From Actinotalea sp. JY-7876 (GTDB taxonomy: Bacteria > Actinomycetota > Actinomycetes > Actinomycetales > Cellulomonadaceae), in NCBI RefSeq assembly GCF_014042015.1, contig NZ_CP059493.1, forward strand, positions 1,922,001 to 1,986,000: a stretch of 64,000 nucleotides of DNA, in the 5' to 3' direction. The notes below the pieces were generated by a model. That model was not told the DNA's origin. It did no database searches and saw nothing but the letters and a program-made list of their open reading frames with translations. Positions 39,157 to 46,625 of this stretch are shown here, piece after piece (the stretch's first letter is position 1; each line of letters starts with the position of its first letter). The translations under genes and the position numbers were made by a program.

Positions 39157-39822
39157 GTGCACTTCGTCATCATGGGCTGCGGCCGCGTCGGCGCCACGCT
39201 CGCCCAGTCGCTGGAGGGTCGCGGGCACTCCGTCGCCGTGATCGACCAGAACCCCGACGCGTTCCGCCGGCTGGAGCAGAGCTTCTCCGGCAAGCGCGTC
39301 ACCGGACTCGGCTTCGACCGGCAGACGCTGGTCCAGGCGGGCGTGGAGGAGGCGTACGCCTTCGCCGCCGTCTCCGACGGCGACAACTCCAACATCCTGG
39401 CGGCGCGCGTCGTGCGCGAGACCTACGGCGTGGGCAACGTGGTCGCCCGGATCTACGACCCCCACCGCGCCGAGATCTACCAGCGCCTCGGCATCCCGAC
39501 GGTCGCGACGGTCCGCTGGACGGCGGACCAGGTGCTGCGGCGCATGCTCCCCATGGGTGCCACCGACGAGTACCGCGACGCGTCGGGCCAGGTGATCATG
39601 GCCCAGATGGACGTGCACCCGGGGTGGGTCGGCCAGCCGCTCCGCCGGCTCGAGGCCGCGACCGGCGCCCGCGTCGCCTACCTGACCCGCTACGGCGACG
39701 GGGTGCTGCCGGGGCCGACCTCGGTCCTGCAGGAGAACGACGTCGTGCACGTCCTGGTCATGGCGACCGACCTGGCCAAGGTCGAGCGGATCCTCACCCG
39801 CGTCCCCCCGGAGGTGGACTGA
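39157..39822 (+). CDS. trkA: TrkA-family potassium uptake regulatory protein (CeoB type)
   Basis: This 221-residue cytoplasmic regulator has an RCK/KTN domain. The nucleotide-binding part is HFVIMGCGRVGATLAQSLEG with the acidic residue in VAVIDQNPDAF; SDGDNSNILAARVVRE and VVARIYDPHRAEIYQRLGI follow. A TrkA-C domain covers about 135-221 (VIMAQMDVHPGWVGQPLRRL, ENDVVHVLVMATD). Such subunits gate potassium channels or carriers by binding NAD(H), ATP/ADP or c-di-AMP. It corresponds to M. tuberculosis ceoB (Rv2691). GTG 39157 follows a TATACC by 10 bases. The next trkA overlaps by one base. No Trk/Ktr membrane subunit lies in the window, leaving the divergent KimA-like carrier as the nearest partner. 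Confidence 0.9.
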   Translation: MHFVIMGCGRVGATLAQSLEGRGHSVAVIDQNPDAFRRLEQSFSGKRVTGLGFDRQTLVQAGVEEAYAFAAVSDGDNSNILAARVVRETYGVGNVVARIYDPHRAEIYQRLGIPTVATVRWTADQVLRRMLPMGATDEYRDASGQVIMAQMDVHPGWVGQPLRRLEAATGARVAYLTRYGDGVLPGPTSVLQENDVVHVLVMATDLAKVERILTRVPPEVD

Positions 39823-40496
39823 TGCGCGTCGTCATCGCCGGAGCCGGATCGGTCGGGCGGTCCATCGCGACCGAGCTGATCGCCGCGGAGCACGAGGTCA
39901 CGATCATCGACAAGCAGCCGTCCGCGATGCGCGTCGCCTCGGTCGCCGAGGCGGAGTGGCTGCTCGCCGACGCGTGCGAGCTGTCCACCCTGACCCAGGC
40001 GAAGGCCGACGAGTGCGACGTCATCGTCGCGGCGACCGGCGACGACAAGGTCAATCTCGTGGTCTCGCTCCTCGCGAAGACCGAGTACGGGGTGCCCCGC
40101 ACGGTCGCGCGCGTCAACAACCCGAAGAACGAGTGGATGTTCGACGAGGCGTGGGGCGTGGACGTCGCCGTCTCCACGCCGCGGATCATGACCGCGATGG
40201 TCGAGGAGGCCGTCGCCGTCGGCGACCTCGTCAAGATCTTCACCTTCCACCAGTCGGGTGCCGACATCCTCGAGGTGACCCTGCCGGAGGACTCGCCCCT
40301 GGTGGGCACGCGCGTGGGTCAGGTGGTCTGGCCGCCCGACACGGTCCTGGCGGCCGTGGTGCGCGGCACGACGCCGATCGCCCCGAGCCCCGACGACACG
40401 CTCGAGGCGCGCGACGAGCTCCTCATCGTGGCGGGGTCGCAGGCCGATCCGGCTGCTCTGCACGACCTCGTGGTGAGCCGACCAGCAGCCACGTGA
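39822..40496 (+). CDS. trkA: TrkA-family potassium uptake regulatory protein (CeoC type)
   Basis: This 224-residue paralogue of the previous gene has the same RCK_N plus RCK_C layout: MRVVIAGAGSVGRSIATELI, VTIIDKQPSAM, IVAATGDDKVNLVVSLLAKT and VARVNNPKNEWMFDEAWGVD. The C-domain has ILEVTLPEDSPLVGTRVGQV and DELLIVAG. ATG 39822 shares one base with the upstream stop (TGATG), so the two are translated together and probably form a heteromeric ring, as proposed for CeoB/CeoC. Its last 74 bases overlap the 3' end of the convergent DUF3159 gene. Confidence 0.9.
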   Translation: MRVVIAGAGSVGRSIATELIAAEHEVTIIDKQPSAMRVASVAEAEWLLADACELSTLTQAKADECDVIVAATGDDKVNLVVSLLAKTEYGVPRTVARVNNPKNEWMFDEAWGVDVAVSTPRIMTAMVEEAVAVGDLVKIFTFHQSGADILEVTLPEDSPLVGTRVGQVVWPPDTVLAAVVRGTTPIAPSPDDTLEARDELLIVAGSQADPAALHDLVVSRPAAT

Positions 40497-41154
40497 GCCA
40501 CAGGCCGAGCGCGAACAGCGGCACGCCCATGACCAGCCGGGCGGTACCCAGCCAGCCCACGGCGTCGGCGCCCTGCAGGTAGAGCGGCAGCTGCACGGCC
40601 AGGCGTGCGCCGAAGAGGACGGCCCAGAGCCACGTGGCCAGGACGTAGCGCCGCCGCAGCGCCGCGGCGCCCGCGTCGACCCGCCAGGACATGTCCTGTC
40701 CGCGCAGGAGGCTGACGACGACGCCGACCGCCGGCCAGCGCGCCAGGACGGAGACGACCGCGCCCACGCACCAGGCGACGTTGACCCACAGGCCCCACGC
40801 GAAGTAGTCCTGCGCCTCGCCCGTACGCCAGGCCCAGACCACGCCGATGGCGACCCCGAGCACGCCCGAGAAGGCCTGGGTGGCCGGCGTGCGCTGCGCG
40901 AGCCGCACGACGACCGCGAGCAGGGCGAGACCCAGCGCGACGACGAGGGCGGGCACGAGCTCGCGGGTCGCGACGAAGACCACCACGAACAGCAGACCCG
41001 GCGCACCCGACTCGACGACCCCGCGCCAGCCGCCGACCGCGTCGGCGAACGAGAACTCGTCGGCGGCCAGGGCGGTGACGCCCCGTCCCGGGGCGACGCC
41101 GGAGCGGGCCCGCTCCGCCTGCGGGGACTCGGGCTCGCCCGCCGGACTACTCAC
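40423..41154 (-). CDS. DUF3159 family membrane protein
   Basis: This 243-residue actinobacterial membrane protein is the Rv2693c counterpart, with function unknown. About six hydrophobic helices are visible (LLFVVVFVATRELVPALVV, ALLAVVVRL, GVLGVAIGVVWAW, LWVNVAWCVGAVVSVL, YVLATWLWAVLFGARLAV, LVMGVPLFALGLWLTWLLV). The N-terminal 30 residues are polar. GTG 41154 overlaps the end of the OB-fold gene by 8 bases. The 3' end overlaps the convergent second trkA by 74 bases, and both C-termini look genuine. Confidence 0.85.
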   Translation of the reverse strand: MSSPAGEPESPQAERARSGVAPGRGVTALAADEFSFADAVGGWRGVVESGAPGLLFVVVFVATRELVPALVVALGLALLAVVVRLAQRTPATQAFSGVLGVAIGVVWAWRTGEAQDYFAWGLWVNVAWCVGAVVSVLARWPAVGVVVSLLRGQDMSWRVDAGAAALRRRYVLATWLWAVLFGARLAVQLPLYLQGADAVGWLGTARLVMGVPLFALGLWLTWLLVGSPRGRAEQPDRPATPPR

Positions 41155-41512
41155 CGGGCCTCGGCGCGAGCTCGTAGCGCGGGTTGAACATCGTCGGCCG
41201 CCCGGACTGCGCGCACACCAGGCCCTCGGCGCGCAGCCGTCGGCCGGGGTCGATCCCGTGGATGCTGCGCCGCCCCAGCCAGACGAGCGTCAGGCTGCCG
41301 CTGCCGTCGTAGAGCTCGGCCTCGAGCGCGGGCACCGTCGTGCGCGGGCGCAGCGTGACCGAGCGGATGACACCCGAGACCACGGCCCGGCGGCGGTCCT
41401 GGAGCTCCGCCACGGAGGCGCACCCCTGCCGGCGCGTCTCGCGCTGCTCCTCGTCGGCCTCGAGCTGCGCCTGCGACGCGACCATGCCGTGCAGCAGCGC
41501 CTTGAGCGCCAT
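41147..41512 (-). CDS. OB-fold nucleic-acid-binding domain protein
   Basis: This 121-residue single OB fold is like Rv2694c. After a helix (LKALLHGMVASQAQLEADEE) the strands AVVSGVIRSVTLRPR, ALEAELYDGSGSLTLVWLG and GIDPGRRLRAEGLVC form the five-stranded barrel typical of tRNA/ssDNA-binding anticodon-type OB domains. The family role is unknown. ATG 41512 shares a base with the DUF3710 stop. It sits inside a tight cluster DUF3710-OB-DUF3159, all overlapping, so they are translationally coupled. Confidence 0.85.
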   Translation of the reverse strand: MALKALLHGMVASQAQLEADEEQRETRRQGCASVAELQDRRRAVVSGVIRSVTLRPRTTVPALEAELYDGSGSLTLVWLGRRSIHGIDPGRRLRAEGLVCAQSGRPTMFNPRYELAPRPGE

Positions 41513-42231
41513 CAGTGCACCTCGGTGATCTCGGGGCCGCGCGTGAGGGGGTCGAGCGTCGGGGCGGGAGCGGCGCCCGGCGGGACGACCGCGGCCACCG
41601 GCCGCTGACCGGGCATCGTCAGGGGCAGCAGGTCGCGCGGCACGCGCGGCTCGGGGCCGCGGACCACGACGACGTCGGCGAAGACGGCCTCGAGCTCCTC
41701 GGCCTCCGCCGGCTCCACGGCCGCCCGGCCGGTGATGACGCCGCGCAGGAACCAGCGCGGGCCGTCGTGGCCGATGAAGCGCGCGGGCCGGTGGCCCGTG
41801 CGCCCCTCGGGCGTGCGCACGGGCAGGCGCGCGAGGAGCTCGCGACCGAAGGGGCCCGGCACGTCGTCGGCGGATCCGCCCTGCTTGACGACGGACTCGG
41901 CGATCTCCGCGCGGATGTCGTCCCACACGCCCTCGGTGCGCGGCGCGGCGAACACCTGGAGCTGGAGCGCGGAGCCGTGGAGCGACACGGCCGCGGCGCT
42001 CACGATCTTCGACGACTTCTCGATCTCCATCCGGAGCTCCATGCCCTCGCGCCCGGGCAGCCACAGGGCGCCGAGGTCGATCCGGCGGCCGCGCTCGGGG
42101 ACCTCGCCCGAGTCCCAGGGGCCACGCTCCCGGGCGGGGACGTCACCGGGCACCACGTCCGCCTCGGCGGCCTGCGCCGAGGGCTCCGCCGACGACTCCG
42201 TCGACCGCTTGCCTCGTCCGAACACACCCAC
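41512..42231 (-). CDS. DUF3710 family protein
   Basis: This 239-residue soluble protein of an actinobacterial family (Rv2696c counterpart) is of unknown function. An N-terminal VGVFGRGK, typical of the family, is followed by an Ala/Glu-rich low-complexity stretch to about residue 45. The core is then RRIDLGALWLPG, VSAAAVSLHGSALQLQVFAAP, WDDIRAEIAESV and RFIGHDGPRWFLRGVI. GTG 42231 is chosen because GGAGG lies 8 bases upstream and the conserved start fits; an upstream GTG at 42258 is open. It heads the DUF3710-OB-DUF3159 operon, downstream of dut on the same strand (65 bases). Confidence 0.87.
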   Translation of the reverse strand: MGVFGRGKRSTESSAEPSAQAAEADVVPGDVPARERGPWDSGEVPERGRRIDLGALWLPGREGMELRMEIEKSSKIVSAAAVSLHGSALQLQVFAAPRTEGVWDDIRAEIAESVVKQGGSADDVPGPFGRELLARLPVRTPEGRTGHRPARFIGHDGPRWFLRGVITGRAAVEPAEAEELEAVFADVVVVRGPEPRVPRDLLPLTMPGQRPVAAVVPPGAAPAPTLDPLTRGPEITEVH

Positions 42232-42296
42232 GCCTGCTGCCTCCTGGAACCTGGACACGCACTCACCACGACACTAGACGCCTCGGGCGGCGCCTC

Positions 42297-42803
42297 CTAC
42301 CCGTCGGCGCCGTCCGCGCCCGGCGTGGCGGCCCCGGCAGGTCCGGCGGGTCCGCCGCCCGTGGACCCGAAGCCGCCGGCCCCGCGGTGCGACCCCGGCA
42401 GGCGCTCGGCGCGCACGAAGCGCGCCCGCCCGACGCGCTGGACCACGAGCTGCGCGATGCGGTCCCCGCGCCGCAGGTGGACCGCCGTCGTCGGGTCGGT
42501 GTTGAGCAGCGTCACCTGGATCTCGCCGCGGTAGCCCGCGTCCACCGTCCCGGGCGCGTTGACCACCGTCACGCCGTGGTCGCGCGCCAGGCCGGAGCGC
42601 GGGTGGACGAACGCGGCCCAGCCGTCCGGCAGCGCGATGCTCACGCCCGTGGGGACCGTCGCGCGGGCGAGCGGCGCGAGGTCGACGTCGACGCGCGCCA
42701 CGAGGTCGGCGCCCGCGTCCCCGGGGTGGGCGTACGTGGGCTCCGGGAGCCCGTCGTCGAGCATGACGAGCAGGACCTCGACGGGGTGAGGGCGGTTGTC
42801 CAC
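42297..42803 (-). CDS. dut: Deoxyuridine 5'-triphosphate nucleotidohydrolase (dUTPase)
   Basis: Dut hydrolyses dUTP to dUMP and PPi, keeping uracil out of DNA and supplying thymidylate synthesis. The 168 residues contain all five trimeric-dUTPase motifs: DAGADLVA (1), HPRSGLARDHG (2), NAPGTVDAGYRGEIQVTLLN (3, with the catalytic Asp and uracil-pocket Tyr), RGDRIAQLVVQRV (4) and RGAGGFGSTGG (5, the P-loop-like tail). After motif 5 there is a short Gly/Ala/Pro tail. GTG 42803 lies 8 bases after TAGGCT. Together with tdk 3 kb away it contributes to dTTP supply. Confidence 0.95.
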   Translation of the reverse strand: MDNRPHPVEVLLVMLDDGLPEPTYAHPGDAGADLVARVDVDLAPLARATVPTGVSIALPDGWAAFVHPRSGLARDHGVTVVNAPGTVDAGYRGEIQVTLLNTDPTTAVHLRRGDRIAQLVVQRVGRARFVRAERLPGSHRGAGGFGSTGGGPAGPAGAATPGADGADG

Positions 42804-42811
42804 GACGCCCG

Positions 42812-42817
42812 AGCCTA
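42812..42817 (-). promoter_or_regulatory. Candidate -10 hexamer (TAGGCT) of dut
   Basis: Minus-strand TAGGCT lies 8 bases before GTG 42803, consistent with a nearly leaderless transcript. Confidence 0.45.
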
Positions 42818-42855
42818 GTGCCGCCCCACGTCCCGCGGGCTGAGACCATGGAGGC

Positions 42856-43347
42856 ATGGCGCCCCACTCGACCGACGTGCTCCACCGTGAACGGCTCTGG
42901 CCCGGGCCGCTGGGGTGGTGCTTCGTGATCGGCTTCGCCGTCCTCATGGTCATCGCCCTGCTGCCCGTGCGCGGGGACGTCGCGCTGGTCGGGGGCGTCG
43001 TCTCGCTCCTGGTCGCGATCGCGGCGGCCGTGCGCACCAGCGCGCCCGTCGAGGTCGCGGGCGGCGAGCTGCGGGCCGGGCGGGCGCACATCCCCGTCGC
43101 CCTCCTGGGGGCGGCCCGCGTGCTCGACCGCGACGGGGTCCGCGCGCAGCTCGGCCCCGGGTCCGACGCGCGCACCTACGTGTGCCTGCGCGCGTGGATC
43201 CCCGGGGCCGTGGTGGTCGTCGTCGACGACCCGCAGGACCCGACGCCGGCGTGGGTGGTCTCCACCCGCCGGCCCCAGGCCCTCGTGGCCGCGCTGGACG
43301 CGGCCCGTCGCTCAGGTCAGGCGGCGCACTCCGAGCAGATCGGCTGA
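42856..43347 (+). CDS. DUF3093 family membrane protein
   Basis: This 163-residue protein has two adjacent membrane helices near the N-terminus (WCFVIGFAVLMVIALLP and LVGGVVSLLVAIAAAV) and a soluble domain after residue 60. It is the counterpart of Rv2698. The soluble part has VALLGAARVLDRDG, YVCLRAWIPGAVVVVVDDP and WVVSTRRPQALVAAL, a beta-rich layout like a PH-type domain. The function is unknown. ATG 42856 is divergent from dut by 52 bases. Its 3' end overlaps the DUF4193 gene on the other strand by 31 bases. Confidence 0.85.
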   Translation: MAPHSTDVLHRERLWPGPLGWCFVIGFAVLMVIALLPVRGDVALVGGVVSLLVAIAAAVRTSAPVEVAGGELRAGRAHIPVALLGAARVLDRDGVRAQLGPGSDARTYVCLRAWIPGAVVVVVDDPQDPTPAWVVSTRRPQALVAALDAARRSGQAAHSEQIG

Positions 43348-43616
43348 CCGTTCTTGTCGCCGGCCAGCTGGCTGCGGTGGTGCACCAGGAAGCAGCTGCC
43401 GCAGGTGAACTCGTCGGCCTGCCGCGGCAGGACGCGGACGGAGAGCTCCTCGCCCGACAGGTCCGCGCCCGGGAGCTCGAACCCTTCGGCCGCTTCCGTC
43501 TCGTCCTCGTCGACCACCCCGGAGTTCTTGTCGGAGCGACGCGCCTGCAGTTCCTGCAGCGAGTCCTCGGAGAGGTCTTCCTCGGTCTTGCGAGGGGCGT
43601 CGTAGTCGGTTGCCAT
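43317..43616 (-). CDS. DUF4193 family zinc-ribbon-like protein
   Basis: This 99-residue acidic protein of the actinobacterial DUF4193 family (Rv2699c counterpart, often noted as essential or highly expressed) has function unknown. MATDYDAPRKTEEDL is the conserved start. A central acidic stretch (DEDETEAAEGFELPGADLSG) leads to a C-terminal metal site with CGSC and, 24 residues later, CSEC. Two such pairs suggest one zinc ion. The stop lies inside the 3' end of DUF3093 (31-base overlap). A TTACGT near 43673 may be its -10 box, giving a leader of about 50 bases. Confidence 0.88.
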   Translation of the reverse strand: MATDYDAPRKTEEDLSEDSLQELQARRSDKNSGVVDEDETEAAEGFELPGADLSGEELSVRVLPRQADEFTCGSCFLVHHRSQLAGDKNGQPICSECAA

Positions 43617-43839
43617 CAGGCGTCACACACTCCGTGTCGTTCTCGCGCCGCGCGGTCGCGCGGTCGCCGGTACGTAATCAATGCACGACACGGCCCGAAT
43701 GTTCCCGAGGGCTGGTCGGCCTGGGGATTGTGCCCCACTCACGGCAGGCCGCGCACATGGCCCCCCGCGGGACCGTAGCCAACCCGCACAACTCGGGCAA
43801 CCGGAGGTGCGAGGAGCGCGCGATCCGGGTCGCGAGGGG
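43617..43839. other. 223-base intergenic region upstream of DUF4193
   Basis: This holds the probable DUF4193 promoter (minus-strand GATTACGT around 43671-43678) and the 3' flank of the inositol-phosphatase gene. A 7-base inverted repeat (CGTGTCG at 43634, CGACACG at 43685) brackets the GC-rich leader. No open frame with coding character was seen. Confidence 0.4.
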
Positions 43840-44715
43840 TCAGGCGTCGTCGGTGTCCGCGTCCAGACCCTCGAGCAGCGCGACCAGCGCGCCCACCGTC
43901 TCGGGTGGGCCCGCGACCGTCATGGCGGTCGACGCCGGCGCCCCCCGCAGGCCGGTGACGAGCGCCCCGGCCTCCTCGGCGACCAGCGACGCCGCCGCGA
44001 GGTCCCAGGGCGCCAGCCCTCGCTCGAAGTACGCGTCCAGGCCGCCGCCCGCGAGGGTGCACAGGTCCATCGCCGCCGAGCCGATCCGGCGGATGTCCCG
44101 CACGCGGGGCAGCACGTCGGCGATGACGCGCGCCTGGACGCGGCGCCGCTCCACGGTGTAGCCGAAGCCCGTCCCGACGAGGCTCTGCGCGAGCGGGACG
44201 GGGCCGTTGACGCGCAGCGGCACGCCGTCGAGGAACGCGCCCCCGCCGCGCACCGCGGTCCACGTCCGCCCGTCCGCCACGGCGTGCACGCACGCGGCCT
44301 GGACCGTCCACCGGCCGGGCTCGGGCGGGCCCGTCACGGCGGCGACGCTCACCGCGTACGCCGGGATCCCGTAGAGGTAGTTCACCGTGCCGTCGATCGG
44401 GTCCAGGACCCACGTCACCCCCGTGGTCCCGCCGACGTGCCCCTCCTCCTCGCCGAGCACGCCGTCGTCGGGGCGCTCCGTGGCGAGGATCCGGCGCAGC
44501 AGCGCCTCGGACGCGAGGTCCATGGCGGTGACCACGTCGGCGAGGCTCGACTTGGTGCCGGCGACATCCACCTGCCGCGGCCGGCCGTCGCGCACCAGCG
44601 CGCCCGCCTCCCGGGCGAGGCGCTCGGCGAGGCGGCCCAGGCCGACGACGTCGGGCCCGTCGGGGTGCGGGGCGGCGCCACGGGTCGGAGGGGACGGTGG
44701 CTGTGCGGCGCTCAT
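43840..44715 (-). CDS. suhB: Inositol monophosphatase family protein
   Basis: This 291-residue Mg-dependent phosphatase of the IMPase/FBPase superfamily hydrolyses inositol phosphates or related sugar phosphates. Motifs are GEEEGHVGG (metal Glu), WVLDPIDGTVNYLYG (motif A with DPIDGT) and APWDLAAASLVAEEAG (motif B, WD). It is the positional counterpart of suhB (Rv2701c) in M. tuberculosis. An N-terminal Pro-rich extension of about 25 residues precedes the fold. ATG 44715 lies 115 bases from the divergent sepH. Inositol metabolism genes are not otherwise present here, so the physiological substrate is open. Confidence 0.9.
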   Translation of the reverse strand: MSAAQPPSPPTRGAAPHPDGPDVVGLGRLAERLAREAGALVRDGRPRQVDVAGTKSSLADVVTAMDLASEALLRRILATERPDDGVLGEEEGHVGGTTGVTWVLDPIDGTVNYLYGIPAYAVSVAAVTGPPEPGRWTVQAACVHAVADGRTWTAVRGGGAFLDGVPLRVNGPVPLAQSLVGTGFGYTVERRRVQARVIADVLPRVRDIRRIGSAAMDLCTLAGGGLDAYFERGLAPWDLAAASLVAEEAGALVTGLRGAPASTAMTVAGPPETVGALVALLEGLDADTDDA

Positions 44716-44805
44716 CGACCCATCCTGCCGCCGCAGGCGCGCCCGCCGCACCACGCCCGGTCCGGCGGCACACCGGTCCGCCTCCCCGGCCGGGCGGCCG
44801 GCAGG

Positions 44806-44831
44806 TGGCACCCTCGTGGCAGGAGGTGCCA
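44806..44831 (+). promoter_or_regulatory. Hairpin covering the sepH ribosome binding site
   Basis: TGGCACC (44806-44812) can pair with GGTGCCA (44825-44831) around a 12-base loop. The 3' arm includes the end of the AGGAGG ribosome binding site and the A of the ATG. If the transcript starts upstream it could limit sepH translation. Confidence 0.4.
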
Positions 44832-45958
44832 TGAGCGAGCTGCGACTGGTAGGGCTGCACGAGGACGGCGAGCACGTCGTCCTCGAGGGAGTGGACGGTC
44901 AGCGCTTCAGCCTGCCCATCGACGACGCGCTGCGGGCGGCGGTGCGCCGGGACCGGCCCCAGCTCGAGCAGGTGCGGGCCGAGCAGAGCGGCACGCTGCC
45001 CCCGCGGGAGATCCAGGCGCGCATCCGCGCCGGTGCCACGGCCGAGGAGCTGGCCGAGGACTCGGGCATGCCGCTGCCGGCCGTGCGCCGGTACGAGGGT
45101 CCGGTGCTCGCCGAGCGCGAGTTCGTCGCCACGCAGGCACGCGGCACGCGCATCGGCCACGACCCCGGCGCACCGGTCCTGGGAGACCTGGTCACCGACC
45201 GCCTCGCCACGCGCGGGGTCGCCGGCTCGTCGATCCGCTGGGACGCGTTCCGCGGCGGCAGCGCCGGCCCGTGGACCGTCGAGGTCGCGTTCGACGTCGC
45301 CGGCACGTCGCGGTCCGCGCGGTGGACCTTCGAGCCGTCGGCGCGCGTCCTGCGCGCCGTGGACGACGAGGCGCGCTGGCTGAGCGAGACCGAGCTGGCG
45401 CAAGGCCCGATCCCCCGCCGTCACCTCTCGGCGGTTCCCGGTGAGGTCTTCGACGTCGAGGTCGACGACGCGCTGCGCCCGCTGCTCGCGTCCGTCGACC
45501 AGCCCGCCGCCGCGGCACCGCACGCGCCGGACCCGACACACCTGCTGCTCGACGACCTGTCGGGGCGCCGCGGCGTGCGTCAGCCCCTCGACGAGCCGTC
45601 GGACGCGCACACCGACGACCCGGAGGACGACGGCGAGGACTTCGAGGGCTTCGGGCCGCAGCACGCGTTCGACTTCGAGCGCCCCGGGTCGACGACACCG
45701 GGCCCGGTCCCCGCGGCCCACCCGCCGGCCTCGCGACCCGATCTCGCGACGGACGCGACGGTGCTCGAGCTGCCGCCGTCGGCGCGCCGCCGGCCCGTGG
45801 CGGACGACGCGTCCACCCCCGCGGTCGCCGCGCCCGACGCGCCGACGCCCCCGGCCGGAGAGGCCGACGTCCCCCCGCCGCTGGCCCGGCGCTCGCGCCG
45901 GGGCCGCGCGAGCGTGCCGAGCTGGGACGAGATCGTCTTCGGCGCCAAGCCCGAGTAG
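44831..45958 (+). CDS. sepH: Septation protein SepH (DUF3071)
   Basis: SepH is the actinobacterial FtsZ-interacting protein that stimulates FtsZ assembly. The 375 residues have the N-terminal DUF3071 domain with a helix-turn-helix (about 1-175: [72 protein letters not shown]). A long disordered Asp/Pro/Ala-rich linker follows, and the C-terminus carries RRGRASVPSWDEIVFGAKPE, the conserved tail. ATG 44831 follows AGGAGG by 4 bases. It converges with tdk across 10 bases. The FtsZ role is family knowledge from Streptomyces. Confidence 0.93.
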   Translation: MSELRLVGLHEDGEHVVLEGVDGQRFSLPIDDALRAAVRRDRPQLEQVRAEQSGTLPPREIQARIRAGATAEELAEDSGMPLPAVRRYEGPVLAEREFVATQARGTRIGHDPGAPVLGDLVTDRLATRGVAGSSIRWDAFRGGSAGPWTVEVAFDVAGTSRSARWTFEPSARVLRAVDDEARWLSETELAQGPIPRRHLSAVPGEVFDVEVDDALRPLLASVDQPAAAAPHAPDPTHLLLDDLSGRRGVRQPLDEPSDAHTDDPEDDGEDFEGFGPQHAFDFERPGSTTPGPVPAAHPPASRPDLATDATVLELPPSARRRPVADDASTPAVAAPDAPTPPAGEADVPPPLARRSRRGRASVPSWDEIVFGAKPE

Positions 45959-45968
45959 GGCGGCCGGC

Positions 45969-46616
45969 TCAGAACGGGAGCGTGTCGGGGACCTGCGCCG
46001 TCGCGCGCGCCGCGACGCTCGTCATCCGGCGCATGTGGTGCCGGCGGCACAGCACCTCGTACGCGACGTGCGCCTGCCGGCCACCGGGCCCCGTGTCGCC
46101 GACGACGACCTGCTCGCCCTCGACGACCATGACGCCGTCCACGATGCGCGCGTTGTGGGTCGCCCGGGCCCCGCACCAGCACAGCGACTGCACCTGGAGC
46201 ACCTCGACCCGGTCCGCGAGCTCGATGAGCCGCGCCGCGCCGGGGAAGAGCCGGGTCCGGAAGTCCGCCGTGATGCCGAACGCGTAGACGTCCACGCCCA
46301 GCTCGTCGACCAGCTGCGCGAGCTGCTCGACCTGGCGCGGCGAGTAGAACTGGGCCTCGTCGCACACGAGGTAGTCGACGCGCTCCCCGCGGCTGCGCCG
46401 CACCACGACCTCGTCCCAGAAGTCGGTGTCGTCGCGCACCTCCACGGCGCTGTGCCGCAGCCCCAGGCGCGAGGAGAGCACGTCGGTGCCCGCGCGGTCG
46501 TCACGCGTGAAGATGACGCCGCCGCGCCCGCGGGCCGCGTGGTTGTGGTCGAGCTGGAGCGCGAGCGTGGACTTCCCGCAGTCCATCGTCCCGCTGAAGA
46601 AGACGAGCTCCGCCAT
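45969..46616 (-). CDS. tdk: Thymidine kinase (type II)
   Basis: Tdk phosphorylates thymidine with ATP in pyrimidine salvage. The 215 residues match the tetrameric type II family: P-loop GTMDCGKSTLALQ, YLVCDEAQFYS with the catalytic Glu, and the lasso region. Zinc is bound by LCWCGARATHNARI (two Cys) and VLCRRHH (Cys and His). ATG 46616 lies 9 bases after the stop of the phosphodiesterase gene, so both may be cotranscribed. It converges with sepH. Confidence 0.95.
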   Translation of the reverse strand: MAELVFFSGTMDCGKSTLALQLDHNHAARGRGGVIFTRDDRAGTDVLSSRLGLRHSAVEVRDDTDFWDEVVVRRSRGERVDYLVCDEAQFYSPRQVEQLAQLVDELGVDVYAFGITADFRTRLFPGAARLIELADRVEVLQVQSLCWCGARATHNARIVDGVMVVEGEQVVVGDTGPGGRQAHVAYEVLCRRHHMRRMTSVAARATAQVPDTLPF

Positions 46617-46625
46617 GGGTCCCTC

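Noticed and set aside
43634..43691. 7-base inverted repeat (CGTGTCG/CGACACG) around the DUF4193 leader as a riboswitch or operator
   Set aside because: The arms are 44 bases apart with no supporting inner structure and no matching known motif.
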